Position numbers and translations under genes: made by a program. Source: Natrinema zhouii (lineage in GTDB: Archaea > Halobacteriota > Halobacteria > Halobacteriales > Natrialbaceae). From it: a stretch of 64,000 nucleotides of DNA. This document shows, one piece after another, positions 43,661 to 53,662 of the stretch. The stretch covers positions 3,534,001 through 3,598,000 of the forward strand of contig NZ_CP059154.1 of assembly GCF_013456555.2 (NCBI RefSeq), read 5' to 3'. The notes under the pieces are model-generated. The model worked only from the letters and a program-made list of their open reading frames with translations, was not told where the DNA came from and did no database searches. Positions within the stretch are counted from its first letter, which is position 1. Every line of letters begins with the position of its first letter.

Positions 43661-44989
43661 TCACCAGCTCCCGATCCAGTCGGTGGAGCTCTCTCCCGGC
43701 GGCGGCGACACCGACTCGGCGGAGAAGACGTTCACGTCCGCGAGCGCCGCAGCATCGTGTTCGTTCGACCAGGTCAACTCGCCGAAGTGAGCGTTGGAGT
43801 AGCCCTGATGGTCCGCGCCAATCGTGTGGTAGCCGGCCGGCGTGAAGAATCCGTGATTCTCGAGGATCGTCGCGAGTTCGTCCTGCTCGGGCCAGCGGCC
43901 GAGGAGGCGGACGGCCTTTTCGGCGGCCGTCGCCCACGCCGTCACCGCACCGTAGCCGCTCATGAAGTGGGCCGTCGGCACGACGCCGTACTCGCTCTGG
44001 ACCTCGTCGACTAGATCGGCGGCCGGGCTCCACCGGTCGGTCGACGGCTCGCCCCAGTAGAAATTTCGCGAGCCCGAGTAGATCGACCCATCGACGAGAT
44101 CCTCGGTCATATCGTTAGCCGAGCCGTAGAGGACCGGGCCGACCAGCAGTTCGATACTGTCGAACATCCCGTTGGCGTGGCCCTGCTCGAGCAACAGCGT
44201 CGCGTCGCCGCCCCAGCAACTCGAGAAGAGGACGTCGGGTGCCTCACTGTTGATCTCGGTGATGTGTGTCGACATGTCGTTGGTCCCCAGGTCTGGGAAC
44301 CCGCTGTGTACCTGTTCGGCACCCGTCAGCTGTTCGATCCCTTGCGAGAACAGCTCCATCTCGTCCTGGCCGAACGCATAGCCGGGATTGATTCCAGCGT
44401 AAGTGTCGATTTCGTCCGCGCCGAGGACTTCGACCGCCTGGTTGACGGCCGCGATCGCCTCCATCACGTCGTGGTTCTGGAACCGGAACGAGTAGGTCAC
44501 GTCCGGGAAGTCCTCCTCGTACAGCGTCGTCACCGTTCCGTCGGTCGAGACGTTGATAACTTCCTGCTCCTCGATCTCTGGAACCATCTCCGCGTGGCCG
44601 CTGCTCGAGATCGGACCGAAGGTGACGTCTTTTCCCTCGTCGACGAATTGCTGGTAGTTGACGAGGTAAGCGCCGCCCTCCTCGACGACGTCGAGATTCA
44701 TCTCGCGGCCGGCAATCCCATCGTTCTCGTTGATCCGACGAACCGCGGTTTCGGCGCCGTACCGGGCCTGTACGCCGAGAACCGCCGGTGCACCCTCCGT
44801 GAACGTCTGCAGACCCGACTCGATCGGCTCGTCCGGGACGTCAGCGTCCGCCAGCGGATCGTCTTCGCCCTCGAGCAGTTCCGTACAGCCGGCCAGTGCG
44901 ACCGCGAGCGCCGAACCACCGACCGTTTTCAGTAGCGTTCGTCTGTCGATACCGTCCGACTCCGTACCTGCGATTAATCCACTTGTCAT
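43661..44989 (-). CDS. livK: Branched-chain amino acid-type ABC substrate-binding lipoprotein (cluster 2)
   Basis: A 442-residue type-I periplasmic-binding protein with Tat lipoprotein signal DRRTLLKTVGGSALAVALAGC. The mature part contains the fold's GAETAVRRINENDGIAGREMNLDVVEEGG and SGHAEMVPEIEEQEVINVSTDG. It is not close to the cluster-1 binding protein, so different ligands are likely. The frame is open 63 codons further upstream, but the ATG at 44989 begins the signal peptide. The leader region carries a copy of the shared GTGTGTAT motif. Confidence 0.87.
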   Translation of the reverse strand: MTSGLIAGTESDGIDRRTLLKTVGGSALAVALAGCTELLEGEDDPLADADVPDEPIESGLQTFTEGAPAVLGVQARYGAETAVRRINENDGIAGREMNLDVVEEGGAYLVNYQQFVDEGKDVTFGPISSSGHAEMVPEIEEQEVINVSTDGTVTTLYEEDFPDVTYSFRFQNHDVMEAIAAVNQAVEVLGADEIDTYAGINPGYAFGQDEMELFSQGIEQLTGAEQVHSGFPDLGTNDMSTHITEINSEAPDVLFSSCWGGDATLLLEQGHANGMFDSIELLVGPVLYGSANDMTEDLVDGSIYSGSRNFYWGEPSTDRWSPAADLVDEVQSEYGVVPTAHFMSGYGAVTAWATAAEKAVRLLGRWPEQDELATILENHGFFTPAGYHTIGADHQGYSNAHFGELTWSNEHDAAALADVNVFSAESVSPPPGESSTDWIGSW

Positions 44990-45021
44990 AGCTAGTAGAC
45001 ACCGTTCACTGCCTGTTGCGG

Positions 45022-45039
45022 CATACGTATGATACACAC
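45022..45039 (-). promoter_or_regulatory. Shared GTGTGTATNAT motif, copy 3, with CATACGTATG palindrome
   Basis: On the minus strand GTGTGTATCAT occupies 45029-45039, about 40-50 bp before the cluster-2 binding-protein ATG. It overlaps the perfect 10-bp palindrome CATACGTATG (45022-45031). A likely regulator site or upstream promoter element. Confidence 0.45.
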
Positions 45040-45206
45040 TACCAATGCAAATAGGCGAATGTGTACATGTTAACAACGCAGCTGTCAGCTCGAACTCAAC
45101 CGATCCACGAATCACGACGGCGCTTCGAATCGATGTGCTGTCGCACCGGGATGGTCGCGAGAGGGTCGGTAGTGACACTCAGTGACAGAGCGACGGTGCG
45201 ACTATG

Positions 45207-45217
45207 GTGTGTATAAA
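45207..45217 (+). promoter_or_regulatory. Shared GTGTGTATNA motif, copy 4, histidine-kinase promoter
   Basis: GTGTGTATAAA lies 53 bp before the histidine-kinase ATG; its TATAAA part fits a TATA box with about 30 nt of leader. Confidence 0.45.
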
Positions 45218-45269
45218 GCGCCCCAGAGCGACGAGGGGTTTTTTCTTGCTCAGTGCTTATCGGGAAAGC

Positions 45270-48200
45270 ATGAGTACTCGAGCGGGCGCAGACGACGGGG
45301 CATTCTGGGGGGATGCCGACGACGACGTTGCGCTCCACCGATATCAGACGCTCGTCAACACGATCGACGACGGCATCTACCAGCTCGATACCGACGGACA
45401 CTTCGTTGCGGTCAACGACGTTATCGTCGAGGCAACCGGCTATACGCGCGACGAACTCATCGGCGAACACGTTTCGCTCGTGCTCACCGATGCCGATATC
45501 GACCGTATCGAACGCGGTATTGCAAGCGGAATCGACGCGAGCGACGAGGACGACGGTATCGCCACGTTCGATATCACCGTCCGAACTGCCGGCGGCGACG
45601 AGATCCCCTACGAACTCCGGGTCAATCTTCTGGTCGCGGACGGCGAGCTCCGGGGCACCATCGGTGTCGCTCGCGACCGCTCCGAGGAACAACGCCGACA
45701 GGAGACGCTTACGTCGGCAGTGGAATCGTACGATTCTATCACGAGCATCCTCGACAAAGCCGACATCGGCGTCTGCGTCACCGACGAGGACGGCGAGATC
45801 GCGTGGGCCGACGAGACCATCGACCGCTACTTCGATCTCGATCCCACGGCCCTCATCGGGCAGCGCAGTCGTGCAGTCGTCGCCGACGCCCTCAAATACA
45901 GGTTCGCCGAGCCAGATTCGTTCGCAGCAACCGTTCTCTCGGCGTACGACGACGGTCGCTACGTCGATCGATTCGAGTGTCGGGTCACCGGTGACGGGGG
46001 CAACCGCGAGGAGCGCTGGCTCAGATACCAGAGCAAACCGATCGAATCGGGGGAGTTCGCCGGCGGCCGGGTCGAATTCTACTACGATATCACCGATCAG
46101 AAGCAATCGGAAGCGGATTTACAGGAGAATAAGGAAGCGTTTCAGTCCCTGGTCGACGCCGTCGAAGAGTACGCGATCTTCCGGCTAGACGCGGACGGTC
46201 ACGTCCTCACTTGGAACAGGGGTGCGCGGAACCTCAAGGGCTACGACCACGAGGAGATCATCGGCGAACACTTCTCGACGTTTTACACCGAGGCGGATCG
46301 AGCGGCGAACGTTCCGGAACGGAACCTCGAGATAGCGCTCGAGAACGGTTCCGTCGAGGACGAAGGCTGGCGCGTTCGCAGCGACGGGAAGCGATTCTGG
46401 GCGAACGTCACGATCACACCGATTCGCGACGACGACGGCACCCTCCAGGGCTATCTGAAGGTGACTCGCGATATGACGGATCGCTGGGAGCGCGAACAGG
46501 AACTCGAGAGCGAACTCCAGCGCATTCTCGGACGGATCTCGGACGCCTTCTACGCGGTCGACGACGAGTTTCGGTTCACCCACGTCAACGAGCGCGCTGC
46601 GGAACTCCTCCAGCACTCCGAGGAGGAACTGCTCGGCGAACAGCTCTGGGAGGTGTTTCCCGATCTCCGCGATCTCGACGAGGTCTGGGACGCCTTCCAC
46701 ACGGCGCTGGAAACGCAGGAACCGACCAGCTACGAACTCTACTACGACACGCTCGACTTCCGGGTCGAGGCGAACCTCTACCCCTCCGAGACCGGAATAT
46801 CGGTGTATTTCCGCGACGTCACCGAGCGCCGGGAGCGCGAGCGCGAACTCGAGCAAACGGAGCGGCGCTTCGAAGCGATCTTCGAGGATCCGAACATTCT
46901 CGTCGGCCTGCTCGAACCCGACGGGACGGTACTGGATATCAACGGGACGGCGATGGAGTACATCGACGCCGACCTCGAGGACGTGATCGGCGAACCGATG
47001 TGGGAGACGCCGTGGTGGGACGAAGGCGATCAGGTCCAGCGCGACGTCAGAGAGTGGACCGAACGCGCGGCGGCCGGCGAGTACGTCAACTTCGAGACCG
47101 ATCTCACGCGACCGAACGGCGAGTGGTACACGCTCAGCGGCGTCTTCAGGCCCGTCACGAACGACGAGGGCGACGTCGTGTCGATCTTCGTCTCGGACCG
47201 CGACATCACGGAGCGAAAGAAGCGCGAACGCGAACTCGAGGAGTCCGAGCAGCGCTACCGCACCCTCGCGGAGCACTTCCCGAACGGCGTCGTTACCCTT
47301 TTCGACCACGACCTCACGTACACGCTGGTCGCGGGACAGGGTTTCGACAAGATACCCGTGGATCCGGCGGACGCCGAGGGAGAACAGTTCGACGACGTCT
47401 GGCCTACTGAAACGAGCGATGCACTCAGACCGGCGCTTCAGGCCGCACTCGAGGGCGAAGAGCGATCGGTCGAACTCGAGTACGCCGGCCGGGAGTGGGT
47501 GATCTATACGGTCCCGATCACCGACACCCGGGGAGACGTCTTCGCCGGCGTGTCGATGGCCTACGACATCACCGAGCGGAAGGAGTACCAGCGCAAGCTC
47601 GAGGAGACGGTCGACCGACTCGAGGAATCCAACAAGCGCTTGGAGCAGTTCGCCTACGCGGCCTCTCACGACCTGCAGGAGCCGTTACGGATGGTCTCGA
47701 GCTATCTCCAGCTGATCGAGAGCCGCTACGCCGACGCGCTCGACGAGGACGGCGAGGAGTTCCTCCAGTTCGCCGTCGACGGGGCTGACCGGATGCGCGA
47801 CATGATCGAGGGTCTACTGGCGTACTCTCGAGTCGAGACGCAAGGTGATCCGCTCGAGCCCGTCGACCTCGATTCGGTCCTCGAGAGCGTGCTCGCGGAT
47901 CTACGGCTTCAGATCGAGGAGACGGACGCCGAGCTCGAGACCGACACCCTCCCCCGCGTCGAAGGGGACGCCAGCCAGTTGCGCCAGGTAATCCAGAATC
48001 TGCTGAGTAACGCACTCGAGTACAGCGGCGACTCGTCGCCGCGGATTTCCGTCGACGCCGAACGCCGGGGGCGAGAGTGGGTGATCTCGGTCAGCGACGA
48101 GGGGATCGGGATCGATCCCGACGACCAGGACCGCGTGTTCGAGGTCTTCCAGCGGCTCCACAGTCGGGAGGAGTATTCCGGCACCGGGATCGGCCTCGCG

Positions 48201-48314
48201 CTGTGTCAACGGATCATCGAACGCCACGGCGGCGAGATCTGGGTCGACTCCGACCCCGGTGAGGGAGCGACGTTCTCGTTTACGCTTCCCGCAACTGAGG
48301 ATTCCACGCAGTGA
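45270..48314 (+). CDS. Multi-PAS sensor histidine kinase
   Basis: A 1014-residue soluble kinase without membrane helices. Six PAS-type sensory domains run in series (approximately 24-130, 150-265, 285-405, 415-525, 530-655 and 665-780), several ending in the PAC motif (DITDQKQSEADL, DMTDRWEREQEL, DVTERRERERELE, DITERKKRERELE, DITERKEYQRKLE). The HisKA box AYAASHDLQEPLRMV places the phospho-accepting His at residue 800, followed by the HATPase boxes QNLLSNALEYSG, DEGIGI and GTGIGLALCQRI. Such kinases sense redox, light or ligands inside the cell. No response regulator lies next to it. The ATG at 45270 is preferred to an upstream in-frame start without family sequence. Confidence 0.9.
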   Translation: MSTRAGADDGAFWGDADDDVALHRYQTLVNTIDDGIYQLDTDGHFVAVNDVIVEATGYTRDELIGEHVSLVLTDADIDRIERGIASGIDASDEDDGIATFDITVRTAGGDEIPYELRVNLLVADGELRGTIGVARDRSEEQRRQETLTSAVESYDSITSILDKADIGVCVTDEDGEIAWADETIDRYFDLDPTALIGQRSRAVVADALKYRFAEPDSFAATVLSAYDDGRYVDRFECRVTGDGGNREERWLRYQSKPIESGEFAGGRVEFYYDITDQKQSEADLQENKEAFQSLVDAVEEYAIFRLDADGHVLTWNRGARNLKGYDHEEIIGEHFSTFYTEADRAANVPERNLEIALENGSVEDEGWRVRSDGKRFWANVTITPIRDDDGTLQGYLKVTRDMTDRWEREQELESELQRILGRISDAFYAVDDEFRFTHVNERAAELLQHSEEELLGEQLWEVFPDLRDLDEVWDAFHTALETQEPTSYELYYDTLDFRVEANLYPSETGISVYFRDVTERRERERELEQTERRFEAIFEDPNILVGLLEPDGTVLDINGTAMEYIDADLEDVIGEPMWETPWWDEGDQVQRDVREWTERAAAGEYVNFETDLTRPNGEWYTLSGVFRPVTNDEGDVVSIFVSDRDITERKKRERELEESEQRYRTLAEHFPNGVVTLFDHDLTYTLVAGQGFDKIPVDPADAEGEQFDDVWPTETSDALRPALQAALEGEERSVELEYAGREWVIYTVPITDTRGDVFAGVSMAYDITERKEYQRKLEETVDRLEESNKRLEQFAYAASHDLQEPLRMVSSYLQLIESRYADALDEDGEEFLQFAVDGADRMRDMIEGLLAYSRVETQGDPLEPVDLDSVLESVLADLRLQIEETDAELETDTLPRVEGDASQLRQVIQNLLSNALEYSGDSSPRISVDAERRGREWVISVSDEGIGIDPDDQDRVFEVFQRLHSREEYSGTGIGLALCQRIIERHGGEIWVDSDPGEGATFSFTLPATEDSTQ

Positions 48315-48552
48315 ATTCACTGCTCACGGCAGTCCTTAGCGATCATCGGCGCCCGCTATCCGTTTCCCGACCCACGACCCGCCTCAGTCCACAGCGGCCG
48401 CGACGCTCTCTCCCAACCGTTACGGTTACCCCGGTCAGCGGGTAGCCCATCCACGAATTTGTGACCAGCGCAAACGTGCCCCTCCGAGAGCTGTAAAATA
48501 AATTATAGTCGTCTGACGTACGTTTATGTGGCCGGACGGCCGCCTAGTTGAT

Positions 48553-48870
48553 ATGTCGAACAACCGCGTCGAGACGCTCGAATCGACGGTTGCGGAACTC
48601 GAGTCGACGGTAGAAGGACTGACGGACGAACTCATCGAGGCGAAAGAGCGAATCCGCGTCCTCGAGGCCGAACTAGACGCCGACACGCCGACGCGTGTGC
48701 CCGAACGCCGCAGTGAGAACGCGGAGACGACGGCGGCGGCGGAAGACGAAACGCCCGAAGCCGAACCCGACGAGGTCGCCGAGGCGGCCGCGGACGCCGA
48801 GGGCGGGAATGCGGAAGAAACCGGTGACGAAGCGGAAGACTCAGGTAGCGACGACATTATCGTTGCATAA
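48553..48870 (+). CDS. DUF7518-like coiled-coil protein upstream of smc
   Basis: A 105-residue acidic protein. The first 50 residues (MSNNRVETLESTVAELESTV onward) form a heptad-like coiled coil with Leu/Val at regular spacing; the rest is an Ala/Glu/Asp low-complexity tail ending DDIIVA. It matches the family I know as DUF7518, found next to smc in haloarchaea. An in-frame ATG nine codons upstream (48526) is possible. A role in chromosome organisation is only suggested by position. Confidence 0.7.
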   Translation: MSNNRVETLESTVAELESTVEGLTDELIEAKERIRVLEAELDADTPTRVPERRSENAETTAAAEDETPEAEPDEVAEAAADAEGGNAEETGDEAEDSGSDDIIVA

Positions 48871-48957
48871 CTGCAGATACCGCCGCGGAAGGGGGGTCGC
48901 GGACGTGCCGATTCCCCTTCTTCCGGCTGCTGGCGGTGTGGAGGTCGCGCAATAAGA

Positions 48958-51900
48958 ATGTATATCAAGGCGATCGTCCTCGACGATTTCAAGAGTTTCG
49001 GCAGAAAGACGAAGATCCCGTTCTACGAGGACTTCACGGTCGTTACGGGCCCGAACGGCTCCGGCAAGTCGAACATCATCGACGCTGTCCTCTTCGCGCT
49101 CGGACTGGCCCGTACCCGCGGGATTCGCGCCGAGAAACTGACCGACCTCATCTACAACCCCGGTCACGAAGGTGACGACGCCTCGAGCGGCCCTCGCGAG
49201 GCGACCGTCGAGGTCATCCTCGACAACTCGGAGGACACCCTCGAGCGCTCGCAGGTCGTCAACGCCGCGGGCAGCGAGGACATCGGCGACGTCGACGAGA
49301 TTTGCATCCGTCGCCGGGTGAAGGAGACCGAGGACAACTACTACTCCTACTACTATCTCAACGACCGCTCGGTCAACCTCTCGGACATCCAGGATCTGCT
49401 CGCCCAGGCCGGCATCACCCCGGAGGGGTACAACGTCGTCATGCAGGGCGACGTCACCGAGATCATCAACATGACACCCCACGCCCGCCGGGAGATCATC
49501 GACGAGATCGCGGGCGTCGCGGAGTTCGACGCGAAGAAGGAGGACGCGTTCGGTGAACTCGAGACCGTTCAGGAACGGATCGACGAAGCCGAACTCCGCA
49601 TCGAGGAGAAACGAGATCGGATCGACCAGCTCGCGGACGAGCGCCGGGAAGCCATGCGCTACCGCCGGCTCCGCCGCGAGAAAGAGGAGTACGAGGGCTA
49701 CAAGAAAGCCAGCGAACTCGAGGAGAAACGCGCCGAACTCGAATCGGTCGAGAGCGAGGTCGACGACCTCGCAGACGAGCTTCGAGAGCTCCAGCGCGAA
49801 CTCGACGAGCGCGAGGGAACGGTCGTCCGCCTGCAGGAAGACCTCGAGGACTTAAACGCCGAAATCGAGCGCAAGGGCGAGGACGAACAGCTCCGGATCA
49901 AAAGCGAGATCGAGGAGATCAAAGGCGACATCTCGCGGTTCGAAGACAAGATCGAGGCCAGCGAGGAGGCGATCGAGGAGGCCGAGTCCAAGCGCCGCGA
50001 GGCGTTCGTCCAGATCGACCGCAAGCAGGAGACGATCGACGACCTCGCCGACGAGATGCGCGAGCACAAACTCGAGAAGGCCTCGATCACGAGCGAGATT
50101 CAGGAACGCGAGCGAGAGCGCGACGAACTCGAGGCCGAAATCGACGCCGTCGACACCGAGTTCGACGAACTCAAAGCCGACCTCGCCGAGCGCAAGGACG
50201 AGCTGGAAGCAGCCAAGACTGAGAAGAACGACCTCCAGCGCGAACAGGACCGCCTGCTCGACGAGGCTCGGCGACGCTCGAACGCGATCAGTGAAAAGGA
50301 AACGACGATCGAGGCGAAACGCGAGGAGCTTCCCGAGATCGAGAGCGAGCGCAGCGACCTCGAGCGGGAACTCGAGAAGGCGAAGCGGAATCGCGCGAAC
50401 ATCGCCGAGGTCGTTGACGACCTGAAAAGCGAGAAACGGCGGCTGCAATCCGATATCGACGAGCTTGACGACGAGATCCAGGCCAAACAACAGGAGTACG
50501 CCGAACTCGAGGCCAACGCGGGCGAGAGCGGCGACTCCTCGTTCGGTCGCGCGGTGACGACGATCCTCAACTCGGGGATCGACGGCGTTCACGGCGCGGT
50601 CGCCCAGCTGGGGACCGTCCCCGGCGAGTACGCGGTCGCCTGCGAGACCGCCGCCGGCGGTCGGCTCGCGAACGTGATCGTCGACGACGACGTCATCGGC
50701 CAACAGTGTATCGAGCACCTCAAGTCCCGAAACGCGGGGAGAGCGACCTTCCTGCCGCTGACGGACATGAGCCAGCGTCGGCTCCCCAACGCGCCGAGCG
50801 ATCCGGGGATCGTCGACTTCGCGTACAACCTCGTCGATTTCGATGCCGAGTACTCGGGCGTCTTCTCCTACGTCCTCGGTGACACGCTGGTCGTCGAGGA
50901 CATCGAAACCGCCCGCTCGTACATGGGCGACTATCGGATGGTCACCCTCGACGGCGACCTGGTCGAGAAGAGCGGCGCGATGACCGGCGGCTCCGGCGGC
51001 GGCTCGCGCTATTCCTTCACCGGCGGCGGCGAGGGCCAACTCGAGCGGGTCGCGAAACAGATCACGGCGCTCCAGGAGGAACGCGAGTCCCTCCGCGAGG
51101 AATCCCGCGGCGTCGAGGAGCGACTCGACGACGCCCGCGACCGCAAGAGCGACGCGGCCGACGAGGTGCGGTCGATCGAGTCCGAACTCGAGGGGCTCGA
51201 CGAGAGCCGCGAGGCGATCGAGACGGCAATCGAGGACCTCGAGTCGGACCTCGAGGAGCTCCGCGAGGAGCGCGAGTCCGTTGACGAACGGATGAACGAG
51301 ATCTCCGAGGAGATCGGCGCGAAGACGGCGACGGTCGAGGAACTCGAGGCCGATATCGCGGAGCTCGAGACCGAACTCGCGGACTCGAAGATCCCCAAAC
51401 TCACCGACCAGATCGAGGCGCTCGAGGTCGAGATCGACGAGCGCGAGGACCGCATCCAGGAACTCGACAACGAACTCAACGAGTTGAGCCTCGAGAAGGA
51501 GTACGCCGAGGACGCCATCGAGGACCTCCACGACGACATCGAGGCCGCGCAAAATCGGACGGCCGAACACGAAGATCGGATCGACGACTACGAGGAGGAA
51601 ATCGCCGGGAAGCGCGAGGAACTCGAGGAGAAGCGAGCGGCCGTCGAGGAGTTAGAGGAGGAGCTCACGGAACTGAAAGCCGAGCGCAGCGACCTCAAAG
51701 AGGAGCTGTCGGAGGCCCGGACGAAACGCGACCAGCAACAGGATCGGGTCAACGCCGTCGAGAGCAAACTCGAGGACGCCGGCGAGCGCGCGAGCAGCCT
51801 CGAGTGGGAGATCGAATCCCTCGAGTCCGAGGTCGGCGACTACGATCCCGAGGACGTGCCGGATCACGACACCGTCCTCGAGATGATCGACCTCCTCCAA

Positions 51901-52548
51901 GCCGACATGGAGGCGATGGAGCCGGTGAACATGCTCGCGATCGACGAGTACGACGAGGTCAAGAGCGATCTCGAGACCCTCGAAGAGGGGCGGGCGACGC
52001 TGGTCGAGGAGGCGGACGGCATCCGCGAGCGGATCGAGCAGTACGAGACCCAGAAGAAGCAGACGTTCATGGACGCCTACGATGCGATCGCCGCGCACTT
52101 CACCGAGATTTTCGAGAAGCTCTCGGAGGGGACGGGGACGCTGCACCTCGAGAACGAGGAGGATCCGTTCGACGGGGGACTGACGATGAAGGCACAGCCG
52201 GGCGACAAGCCGATTCAGCGGCTGGACGCGATGTCCGGCGGCGAGAAGTCGCTGACCGCGCTCGCCTTTATCTTCGCGATCCAGCGGCACAACCCGGCCC
52301 CGTTCTACGCGCTCGACGAGGTCGACGCCTTCCTCGACGCCGTCAACGCCGAGCGGATCGGCGAGATGGTCGACGAACTCTCCGACGAGGCCCAGTTCGT
52401 CGTCGTCTCCCACCGGTCGGCGATGCTCGACCGCTCCGAGCGGGCGATCGGCGTGACGATGCAACAGGATAACGTGAGCGCAGTGACCGGGATCGATCTG
52501 AGCGACGGCGGCGACGGGAGCGGGGAGGAGGTGCCGGTCAGTGACTGA
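48958..52548 (+). CDS. smc: Chromosome segregation protein SMC
   Basis: A 1196-residue SMC ATPase that compacts and organises the chromosome. Walker A GPNGSGKS at 31-38, long coiled coils (about 175-510 and 700-1020), a hinge domain (about 528-690) with Gly-rich MTGGSGGGSRYSFTGGGEG after it, signature LDAMSGGEKSLTALAF near 1092-1107 and Walker B FYALDEVDAFLD near 1117. The acidic composition is haloarchaeal. It overlaps scpA by 8 bp. Confidence 0.97.
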   Translation: MYIKAIVLDDFKSFGRKTKIPFYEDFTVVTGPNGSGKSNIIDAVLFALGLARTRGIRAEKLTDLIYNPGHEGDDASSGPREATVEVILDNSEDTLERSQVVNAAGSEDIGDVDEICIRRRVKETEDNYYSYYYLNDRSVNLSDIQDLLAQAGITPEGYNVVMQGDVTEIINMTPHARREIIDEIAGVAEFDAKKEDAFGELETVQERIDEAELRIEEKRDRIDQLADERREAMRYRRLRREKEEYEGYKKASELEEKRAELESVESEVDDLADELRELQRELDEREGTVVRLQEDLEDLNAEIERKGEDEQLRIKSEIEEIKGDISRFEDKIEASEEAIEEAESKRREAFVQIDRKQETIDDLADEMREHKLEKASITSEIQERERERDELEAEIDAVDTEFDELKADLAERKDELEAAKTEKNDLQREQDRLLDEARRRSNAISEKETTIEAKREELPEIESERSDLERELEKAKRNRANIAEVVDDLKSEKRRLQSDIDELDDEIQAKQQEYAELEANAGESGDSSFGRAVTTILNSGIDGVHGAVAQLGTVPGEYAVACETAAGGRLANVIVDDDVIGQQCIEHLKSRNAGRATFLPLTDMSQRRLPNAPSDPGIVDFAYNLVDFDAEYSGVFSYVLGDTLVVEDIETARSYMGDYRMVTLDGDLVEKSGAMTGGSGGGSRYSFTGGGEGQLERVAKQITALQEERESLREESRGVEERLDDARDRKSDAADEVRSIESELEGLDESREAIETAIEDLESDLEELREERESVDERMNEISEEIGAKTATVEELEADIAELETELADSKIPKLTDQIEALEVEIDEREDRIQELDNELNELSLEKEYAEDAIEDLHDDIEAAQNRTAEHEDRIDDYEEEIAGKREELEEKRAAVEELEEELTELKAERSDLKEELSEARTKRDQQQDRVNAVESKLEDAGERASSLEWEIESLESEVGDYDPEDVPDHDTVLEMIDLLQADMEAMEPVNMLAIDEYDEVKSDLETLEEGRATLVEEADGIRERIEQYETQKKQTFMDAYDAIAAHFTEIFEKLSEGTGTLHLENEEDPFDGGLTMKAQPGDKPIQRLDAMSGGEKSLTALAFIFAIQRHNPAPFYALDEVDAFLDAVNAERIGEMVDELSDEAQFVVVSHRSAMLDRSERAIGVTMQQDNVSAVTGIDLSDGGDGSGEEVPVSD

Positions 52549-53566
52549 CCACGACGAATTTTATACTGATGGAGGGGACGAGATTCCCCTCGACATCGCG
52601 GGCCACGAGGACCGCGAGCGCCCCGGGGACGCGGACTCGAGCACGGACGGCGATTCCGACGACGAGAGCCCGCCGGCCGGGGCCGACGGTTCCGTCCTCG
52701 AGTTCACTGACGCCGAGACGGCCACGGAGACGGCCGAGGACGACGAAGATGAGGAGACGGTCGAGCCCGTCGAACTGCTCGTCCAACTCGCGAAGGACGG
52801 CGAAATCGACCCGTGGGACATCGACATCGTCGCAGTTACCGACAAGTTCCTCGAGGCGATCGACGAGGTCGACCTCCGAACCTCCGGACGGGCGCTGTTC
52901 TACGCGAGCGTCCTCCTGCGGATGAAAAGCGACGAGCTGTTCGCCACCGACGAGCCCGAGGAGGAGGAGCTCCCGCCGTGGGAAGCCCCCTTCGCCGACG
53001 ACGGGCCGATGGATCCAAAGGGCGACGACGAGCGGGAGTATCCGCCGGGGTTCGACCCCGTCGAGAACCTCGAGGAAGAGATGGAACGCCGCCTCGAGCG
53101 CAAGCACGCCCGCGGGAAGCCGGAGACGCTGGACGAACTGGTCCGCGAGCTTCGGACCGCCGAACGCGACACCTGGTGGAAGGAGTCCCGAAGTTACGAC
53201 ACGAGCGACTCGCCCAAAGGGTACGACCGCGGCGTGCAGGAGCTGAACTACCACTCCGGCGACGACTTCCGGGTCGACGACGAGCCGACCAGCGACGACG
53301 TGACCCACACGACCCACGAGGAGGACATCGAGGCGGTCATCGACGACGTCGAGACCGAACTCGAGGACCACTACGAGCAAGGCCGCGACGAGGTGCTGTA
53401 CGCCGAGATCGACGAGGTCGGCGGCACGCGCGTGATGACCTACCTCGCGCTGCTCTTTCTGGCCCACCGAGGGAGAGTCACGCTCGAGCAGGACGAGCTG
53501 TTCGGCGATCTCTGGGTCAAAGAGGCAGCAGTGGAGGCGGAGGCGAGCGAAGCGATCGCCGACTGA
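52541..53566 (+). CDS. scpA: Segregation and condensation protein ScpA (kleisin)
   Basis: A 341-residue kleisin that closes the SMC ring. VEPVELLVQLAKDGEIDPWDIDIVAVTDKFLEAI is the N-terminal SMC-binding helix region, with RTSGRALFYASVLLRMKSDELF following. The C-terminal winged-helix domain (TRVMTYLALLFLAHRGRVTLEQDELFGDLWV) binds the SMC head. The 65-residue acidic N-terminus and linker are typical of haloarchaea. Start overlaps smc by 8 bp; no scpB follows. Confidence 0.92.
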   Translation: MTDHDEFYTDGGDEIPLDIAGHEDRERPGDADSSTDGDSDDESPPAGADGSVLEFTDAETATETAEDDEDEETVEPVELLVQLAKDGEIDPWDIDIVAVTDKFLEAIDEVDLRTSGRALFYASVLLRMKSDELFATDEPEEEELPPWEAPFADDGPMDPKGDDEREYPPGFDPVENLEEEMERRLERKHARGKPETLDELVRELRTAERDTWWKESRSYDTSDSPKGYDRGVQELNYHSGDDFRVDDEPTSDDVTHTTHEEDIEAVIDDVETELEDHYEQGRDEVLYAEIDEVGGTRVMTYLALLFLAHRGRVTLEQDELFGDLWVKEAAVEAEASEAIAD

Positions 53567-53662
53567 ATTCTCATACCGGCTTGAGGGTAACTCTCCGTAC
53601 CGACTTGGGAATGGCTCGAGCGCCCACAAGCGTTTAGCCCGCACCGGCGAAACCTCGAGTCG

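Noticed and set aside
49852..51570. A 572-codon open frame on the minus strand inside smc
   Set aside because: It is Leu/Val/Asp-rich repetitive sequence produced by reading coiled-coil codons backwards, with no fold signature.
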